64,000 bases of DNA from Alcanivorax nanhaiticus. Lineage in GTDB: Bacteria; Pseudomonadota; Gammaproteobacteria; Pseudomonadales; Alcanivoracaceae. Position 1 is the stretch's first letter, and each line of letters starts with the position of its first letter. Shown here piece after piece: positions 59,158-64,000 of this stretch. The translations under genes and the position numbers were made by a program. The notes beneath the pieces were generated by a model. It had not been told where the DNA came from. It ran no database searches and saw nothing but the letters and a program-made list of their open reading frames with translations. The stretch is from NCBI RefSeq assembly GCF_000756665.1, contig NZ_ARXV01000017.1, positions 1 through 64,000 on the forward strand, given 5' to 3'.

Positions 59158-60051
59158 TTAGCCCCACCAAGAAGGGATGCTTCTGCCAAGTAAAGCTTCA
59201 ACTTTTCGCTTTTCAAGCTCGAAGTATCTATCTAGCTCTAGATCAGACAAATCTGAAAAGCTTGATTTTGACGCCCTAACCATTCTTTTTTCGTAGAAAC
59301 CACGAACACTATCGGGGTTCAGAAATGGTATTTTTTTCACCAGAATCCGAAAAGCTCTAAAAATCAAGCTATCCTTAATAATCAGGCGGTGGATAATATT
59401 GGACGACGGCTCCTTACCGGCATTAATCATTTTCACTTCATACTCGAATGGAGCCAGTCCGAGAAAATCGACCAAGTTAGCCAGCGACTCGGAGCTATCG
59501 GAAAAGATTTCTTCATATATCAAAATTTTAATTTGATTTGCAGGAACAATCTTGAGCACTTTTTCAAGAATCGAGCCGACAGCACCGCTTTTGGGGTAAT
59601 CCCTGACAAACTGGTAATACCCTGATTCAGGCTGCCCATTCTCCAGGCGATCTCGCCAAGCTTCATGAAATGACTCTTTATCCTCAAAGAGCCCATAACG
59701 CATTTGCTGGTACTGAGAAACCACCATTCGCTCAGGCCTACGCAAAACAATTACAAACTTGGCATCCGGCTTTGCTGACAGTATTTTTTTTATTGAATCG
59801 GGAAAGTGTGCGTAGCTGATTGACGCATCAATGCTCAGAAGCCCTTCTTTGACTGCATCACGATAAAGAGTCAGGTAGGCATCCACATCATGAACACCAG
59901 CCTGAGTAACACTTGTGGGCAAAAAATGGTTGGGTTCTTTCACTGCACAATCAAACACTTCAGGTGACTGGGTAAGGATATTGTATAAGGCTGTTGTGCC
60001 AGATTTTGGCAAGCCGATAATAAAACACCCTGGGTAGTCTCCAGAATTCAT
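59158..60051 (-). CDS. PAPS-dependent sulfotransferase
   Basis: A 297-residue cytoplasmic sulfotransferase. The 5'-phosphosulfate loop is GLPKSGTTAL (13-22) and the 3'-phosphate site is KFVIVLRRPERMVVSQY (98-114, with Arg105 and Ser112). It transfers sulfate from PAPS, probably to a sugar of the lipid-linked unit since it lies between the epimerase and flippase genes. The PAPS source could be the cysC at 44731. It starts within the wzx stop overlap. The exact acceptor is unknown. Confidence 0.9.
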   Translation of the reverse strand: MNSGDYPGCFIIGLPKSGTTALYNILTQSPEVFDCAVKEPNHFLPTSVTQAGVHDVDAYLTLYRDAVKEGLLSIDASISYAHFPDSIKKILSAKPDAKFVIVLRRPERMVVSQYQQMRYGLFEDKESFHEAWRDRLENGQPESGYYQFVRDYPKSGAVGSILEKVLKIVPANQIKILIYEEIFSDSSESLANLVDFLGLAPFEYEVKMINAGKEPSSNIIHRLIIKDSLIFRAFRILVKKIPFLNPDSVRGFYEKRMVRASKSSFSDLSDLELDRYFELEKRKVEALLGRSIPSWWG

Positions 60052-61388
60052 GATCTTTCCTTAATCTTCATATATTTACTGACAAACAAATCCAGATAAT
60101 GATCAGGGTAGAATGACCGCCACCAAACAAAGCCGGTTGCTCTGTACTGTAGAAACAGTCTGGCAATAAAATTGATAAGGTAAGCACCCGAAGTAGCCAT
60201 CGCAGCTCCATGCAGGCCGAACTCCGGAATGAGAACCAGATTGGCTAAGACATTGATCACCAACGTAATGGTCGTGAGTGACAAGTTAAGATGTACGAGA
60301 TTTCGTGCCGCGAGGTCATTCGCCAAAACCCGGGATGAAGAAAAAACCAATACGCCAACAAGCAAGATCATTAAAACGGATTCAGCTTCTTCAAATCCTG
60401 CACCAAAAAAAATCTGGATTATCCACTCCGAAAACAAACAAATAAAAATGGCAATTGCAGCCGCCCCCCAGAACACAAGACTAGACAAGAGTGACAGAAA
60501 GTATTGTCGCTCTGTTGATTGCAGGGACATCCTTGATAGCTTCGGAAATGCTACGGTTGAAACCGACTGTGACAACAACCAAAGCTGCTGAATAATTCTA
60601 GAGGCCGCCGTATAAATGCCCGCAGCAGCCGAACCGAGAAAGAAATTGACCATGAATATATCTGAGCGATTAATCAACAAGGTTGCTATACCACCCAGAT
60701 GCGCTTTAATCCCGTAGCGGATTGCAACACCCAAATAAGGCTGAGAGGCTTTTCTCACCCCCCATATTGGTATACGTCTACTTAGTCGATACGCGGCAAT
60801 ACACAGAGTCATAAAATGAGATAACAGGGTGATGTACAGCAACGTTTCAAGAGTCAGATTATTTTGAATAACAAGCAGCCCTGCACCGCATAAGGCAACC
60901 ACCGGCTGGGTGAGAACCAGAAGATTGAATGTTCGGAAGTCTTGCCAAGCCTGAAAAAAACTTGATATCAAACCTGACATAAGAGTCAAAGGAAAAATAG
61001 ACGCCGCCAACAATAAAACGGTTACCGGAACACCTGGAAATAACACACTCCCGGCCGTAATAACCACTATCGCTGCCAGGGCTGTACCAATAACACCAAT
61101 AACGATCCCCATATTCCTCGTAACAGCCCAAACTGTAGATGATTCGTACTGTTCCGATGAAATGAAGTACACGTTTGAAGCTACCAAACCGAGATTGAGC
61201 AGCTGGGAAAGCACTGTGGGGATGAGTAGCGCTACTGAGTATGCCCCTAATCCCTCGGCACTTAGAGACCTGGCGACCATCATGATGATACCCAGCTGAA
61301 GAAAACCAGCCAAAAATTGGCGGGCAAATGTCAGCGCAATATCAATTCCGGTCTTTTTAAGTTTTATGTGTTTCTCATTATCAGCCAT
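60048..61388 (-). CDS. wzx: Wzx flippase (module 2)
   Basis: A 446-residue MOP-family flippase with about 12-14 TM segments. ARQFLAGFLQLGIIMMVARSLSAEGLGAYSVALL is its typical first-helix pattern (residues about 16-49). It also has YGIKAHLGGIATLLINRSDIFMVNFFLG and ALAND-type later helices. It should flip the lipid-linked unit for the Wzy at 55636. ATG 61388 is preceded by gggagag. It overlaps the upstream transferase gene by 8 bp. Confidence 0.92.
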   Translation of the reverse strand: MADNEKHIKLKKTGIDIALTFARQFLAGFLQLGIIMMVARSLSAEGLGAYSVALLIPTVLSQLLNLGLVASNVYFISSEQYESSTVWAVTRNMGIVIGVIGTALAAIVVITAGSVLFPGVPVTVLLLAASIFPLTLMSGLISSFFQAWQDFRTFNLLVLTQPVVALCGAGLLVIQNNLTLETLLYITLLSHFMTLCIAAYRLSRRIPIWGVRKASQPYLGVAIRYGIKAHLGGIATLLINRSDIFMVNFFLGSAAAGIYTAASRIIQQLWLLSQSVSTVAFPKLSRMSLQSTERQYFLSLLSSLVFWGAAAIAIFICLFSEWIIQIFFGAGFEEAESVLMILLVGVLVFSSSRVLANDLAARNLVHLNLSLTTITLVINVLANLVLIPEFGLHGAAMATSGAYLINFIARLFLQYRATGFVWWRSFYPDHYLDLFVSKYMKIKERS

Positions 61389-62517
61389 TCCCACTCTCCC
61401 CTCGTACCAAGGAGATCCAGGAGGGCATTACGGCGTCCCAAGAGCTGATTTCATGGAGGGCGGTTCGATTATGTAATTCATGATCTTCAGCCGCCTTCCT
61501 CCAAGTATTCAGGCTATCTTTTTCCAGGAAGGAAAAGGCGTCTTGCAAATTTGAATAATCTTTAATTGCTGTTCCGAAACCGGGCATATTTTTATACGGC
61601 AAATGGCTTGCTGCAAGCACGAGATTGCCGGCATATATTGTCTCCTGAACAGAGCCACTAAATGCATCGGAAACAGAGTGGTTAATCATAACTGTGGTGG
61701 CGCGCCTGAAGTGTGCCGACTGAACCGGATCGTAAAAACGAGTTAGGGGATAGAAACGCACGCTGCCGAGTTTATTGTTCAGTCTTTCGCAAGCACGCTT
61801 GACCTCATCTTCGATGCCAGGCTCTCCATACTGTACCGGAATGACAAAATCACATTCTGAAAAATCATCTATTCTGGCTTCAATCGCATCCATTAGCTGG
61901 ATCTGCCGCTGACCTCCTACCGCGTTATAGCCCAATGCGATGAGATTGCGGTCTGGTCTAAAGCCCAGTTTTTCTCTACTTTCTTCAGGACTTACGTTTT
62001 CTGCAACAAGCTTGTTCAACTCATCAAATACCGGCAATCCAAACCTGATAACACTGGCTCTCGTGTGCAAATCCGGATGGAGGATTGTTAAAATCGGTTC
62101 CAGAACATTTTCATTAGTTGCACATACCGCATCGAGCTTGTTGAGAGCAAAACCAAGCATTCCGTCAAACCGGACATTTCTATGTAAAATATCGCTCCCG
62201 AATGCGATGCCCGTCACCCTTTTAAAATAGCTTTTGAGCAAGGGAATAAGCCAAACTCGATTCACTGGCAAACTCAAGACGATAACAGTGCTGTTGCGAT
62301 CCATCGATCGCATGATGTTGATGGTATTCCAGAACCGCCTTAACTGTATGAACAGCTTGCCGATTTTGCTTTTTTTTTCTCCCCGCTCGCCTTGCTGAGG
62401 GTCAAGTATGCTGACTTGAATTCCATGATCAGAGAGAGCTTGAGCCGTTCTGGAAACGAACACTGAGGCACTGAAACCAACTAAAACCACGTTTGGTAAA
62501 GCCGCCTTATCTACCAT
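61381..62517 (-). CDS. Putative glycosyltransferase, GT-B-like
   Basis: A 378-residue soluble protein with a GT-B-like shape: N-terminal VVLVGFSASVFVSRTAQALSDHG, middle VTGIAFGSDILHRNVRF, and C-terminal LIALGYNAVGGQRQIQLMDAIE ... NHSVSDAFSGSVQETIYAGNLVLAA. The layout resembles WecF-like (Fuc4NAc transferase) proteins only loosely, and no clear family was recognised. The context between wbpE and wzx supports a transferase role. Confidence 0.65.
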   Translation of the reverse strand: MVDKAALPNVVLVGFSASVFVSRTAQALSDHGIQVSILDPQQGERGEKKSKIGKLFIQLRRFWNTINIMRSMDRNSTVIVLSLPVNRVWLIPLLKSYFKRVTGIAFGSDILHRNVRFDGMLGFALNKLDAVCATNENVLEPILTILHPDLHTRASVIRFGLPVFDELNKLVAENVSPEESREKLGFRPDRNLIALGYNAVGGQRQIQLMDAIEARIDDFSECDFVIPVQYGEPGIEDEVKRACERLNNKLGSVRFYPLTRFYDPVQSAHFRRATTVMINHSVSDAFSGSVQETIYAGNLVLAASHLPYKNMPGFGTAIKDYSNLQDAFSFLEKDSLNTWRKAAEDHELHNRTALHEISSWDAVMPSWISLVRGESGNG

Positions 62518-62573
62518 TCGTTGTTATTCCTAAACGGTTTAGCAATCATTTTCTGCTCCGAAAAGCCGGCAGT

Positions 62574-63650
62574 TCAACCTAAAATCGCCTGTATAATTTT
62601 CTTAATATCCTCATTCTGTAGATAAGGATGCATCGGGATTGAAAAAACATGTTTAGCCGCACGATCTCCAACGGGAAGTGATGCAAGCTCATCAGCAACC
62701 GCTGGCTGGCGGTTGAGAGGGATAGGATAGTGGACAGCCGTCGGAATCCCTTGCTCCTTGAGGCGATCTTGTACTTCATCACGGTTTGGTGCCTGCAGGG
62801 TATACTGCGCCCAAGCACTTGTGTTGTGGCTTTCAACTTTAGGAGTGATAAAGGCAGATTCGACTAACGCTGAAGAGTATTGCTCAGCGACAGACTGACG
62901 CAACGTAATCTCCTCAGACAATATCTCAAGCTTGGGCAGTAACACTGCCGCCTGCAATGTATCCAGACGACTATTAACCCCCACACGAAGATGATGGTAA
63001 CGACGATCTTGGCCATGACGAGCAATCTGGCGCAAGGTGGTAGCCAGTTCGTCATCATTGGTAAAGATGGCTCCGCCATCTCCATAGGCCCCCAAAGGCT
63101 TGCTCGGGAAAAAGCTGGTCGTAGCGATGGTGCTCAAGTTGCAGGAGCTCTTGCCTTTATAGGTAGCCCCGAAGCTCTGTGCTGCGTCTTCAATAACGGG
63201 AATTCCGTGCTTCTCTGCAATGGCGTTAATGGCATCGAAATCAGCACACTGGCCATATAGCGACACAGGAATAATGGCTTTGGTACGCGGGGTAATCGCT
63301 TCTTCCAGTTTTGTCGGATCCAGGTTGTAGGTTTGCGGATCGATATCCACATACACAGGCCGAGCCCCCAATACTGCCACGGTTTCTGCAGTGGCGATGT
63401 AAGTAAAGCCAGGGGTAATGACTTCATCACCCGGGCCAATACCGAACGCCATCTGAGCAATTTGCAAGGCATCGGTGCCATTAGCACAGGAGATACAGTA
63501 CTTAGCGCCTACAAAACCTGCCAACTTCTCTTCAAGTTCCGCGACTTCCGGCCCAAGAATGTACTGCCCATGAGCCAACACCCTCTGAATACCTACATCA
63601 ATCTTGTCTTTGATACGAGCTTGCTGGGCTGCGAGATCAATGAATTGCAT
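62574..63650 (-). CDS. wbpE: WbpE, UDP-3-keto-GlcNAcA aminotransferase
   Basis: A 358-residue DegT-family PLP enzyme very like Pseudomonas WbpE along its length: [69 protein letters not shown] Lys184 in TSFFPSKPLGAYGDGG, and RHGQDRRYHHLRVG. It adds the 3-amino group using glutamate. ATG 63650 follows the wbpD stop as TGATG; a GTG one codon upstream is possible. Confidence 0.95.
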   Translation of the reverse strand: MQFIDLAAQQARIKDKIDVGIQRVLAHGQYILGPEVAELEEKLAGFVGAKYCISCANGTDALQIAQMAFGIGPGDEVITPGFTYIATAETVAVLGARPVYVDIDPQTYNLDPTKLEEAITPRTKAIIPVSLYGQCADFDAINAIAEKHGIPVIEDAAQSFGATYKGKSSCNLSTIATTSFFPSKPLGAYGDGGAIFTNDDELATTLRQIARHGQDRRYHHLRVGVNSRLDTLQAAVLLPKLEILSEEITLRQSVAEQYSSALVESAFITPKVESHNTSAWAQYTLQAPNRDEVQDRLKEQGIPTAVHYPIPLNRQPAVADELASLPVGDRAAKHVFSIPMHPYLQNEDIKKIIQAILG

Positions 63651-64000
63651 CACCTTTCTACCTTCTCAAGACTGCCATTAACAAGGCGATATATCACATC
63701 GGTGTGCTTACACCGGGTTTCGCCGTTGCCACTAACAGGAAGATCCAGTTGCTCGCCAAATTCACTCATCCAACCAATTTGTTTGCCAGGAACGCCCACA
63801 ACCAAGGCGTAGTCCGGCACATCTTTGTTGATTACCGCACCAGCGCCGACAAAAGCAAAGCGGCCGATGGTCGCACCACATACGATGGTGCAGTTGGCTC
63901 CCAGGGTGGCGCCTTTCTTTACCAGGGTGTCGCGGTATTCATCTTTGCGCTCAATCAGTGAACGGGGGTTATAGACGTTGGTAAACACCATACTAGGGCC
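63650..64000 (-). CDS. wbpD: WbpD, UDP-GlcNAc3NA N-acetyltransferase (5' end off window)
   Basis: Only the C-terminal 116 codons are present; the frame stays open to the right edge ([22 protein letters not shown]). The left-handed beta-helix repeats [35 protein letters not shown] and the end [17 protein letters not shown] match WbpD/WlbB acetyltransferases. The ATG at 63991 is internal, not the start. It acts just after WbpE in UDP-GlcNAc3NAcA synthesis. Confidence 0.93.
   Translation of the reverse strand, partial: GPSMVFTNVYNPRSLIERKDEYRDTLVKKGATLGANCTIVCGATIGRFAFVGAGAVINKDVPDYALVVGVPGKQIGWMSEFGEQLDLPVSGNGETRCKHTDVIYRLVNGSLEKVER

Overview
The window looks like chromosomal DNA from a free-living, GC-rich gammaproteobacterium of the Pseudomonas/Alcanivorax type. 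The evidence is the smc-zipA-ligA gene order, a LigA with the extended pre-BRCT linker seen in Pseudomonas, a bifunctional MnmC, a YheU-like protein, and gene ends crowded with REP-like palindromes. The genus is inferred from gene content and repeat style only.

Region 1 (1-22440) is mainly housekeeping. It holds a small exported protein, a membrane protein, an orphan hybrid histidine kinase facing a lipoprotein gene, mnmC plus a MAPEG protein, yheU, a conserved unknown, the smc-zipA-ligA-lytic transglycosylase operon, cysZ, uvrB, an aspartate-type aminotransferase and tRNA-Asn(GTT). Its intergenic spaces are packed with at least five families of short palindromic repeats. Two of these spaces are about 1 kb long and carry copies of one larger repeat element.

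Region 2 (22648-36908) begins 246 bp after the tRNA and is the first surface-glycan module. It has a WbaP-type initiating transferase, a UDP-glucuronate decarboxylase (UDP-xylose), a GT2 transferase, a KpsS-like transferase, an O-acetyltransferase, a flippase, an Fe(II)/2-oxoglutarate dioxygenase, a complete CMP-pseudaminic acid pathway (pseB, C, F, G, H, I, mostly overlapping) and galE.

Region 3 (37032-47645) supplies precursors: algC/pgm, pgi, a divergent UDP-sugar dehydrogenase without its catalytic cysteine, galU, a VanZ-like protein, a canonical ugd, APS kinase (cysC), a four-helix-bundle protein with a frameshifted relic 3.7 kb away, and an SLC13-type permease.

Region 4 (47965-64000, running off the right edge) is a second glycan module. 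WbpM/PglF, a DegT aminotransferase, PglD and PglC together fit synthesis and membrane priming of N,N'-diacetylbacillosamine. These are followed by a PglA-like transferase, a Wzy polymerase, further transferases, a WbpI-like epimerase, a sulfotransferase, a Wzx flippase, WbpE and a truncated WbpD. The predicted product is a Wzx/Wzy-dependent polysaccharide with bacillosamine at its reducing end, ManNAc3NAcA-type sugars and probably sulfate; PAPS for sulfation could come from the nearby cysC. Nearly all of regions 2-4 is on the minus strand with short overlaps, so transcription probably enters from beyond the right edge as well as from internal promoters.

No phage, insertion sequence, CRISPR array or rRNA gene was seen.
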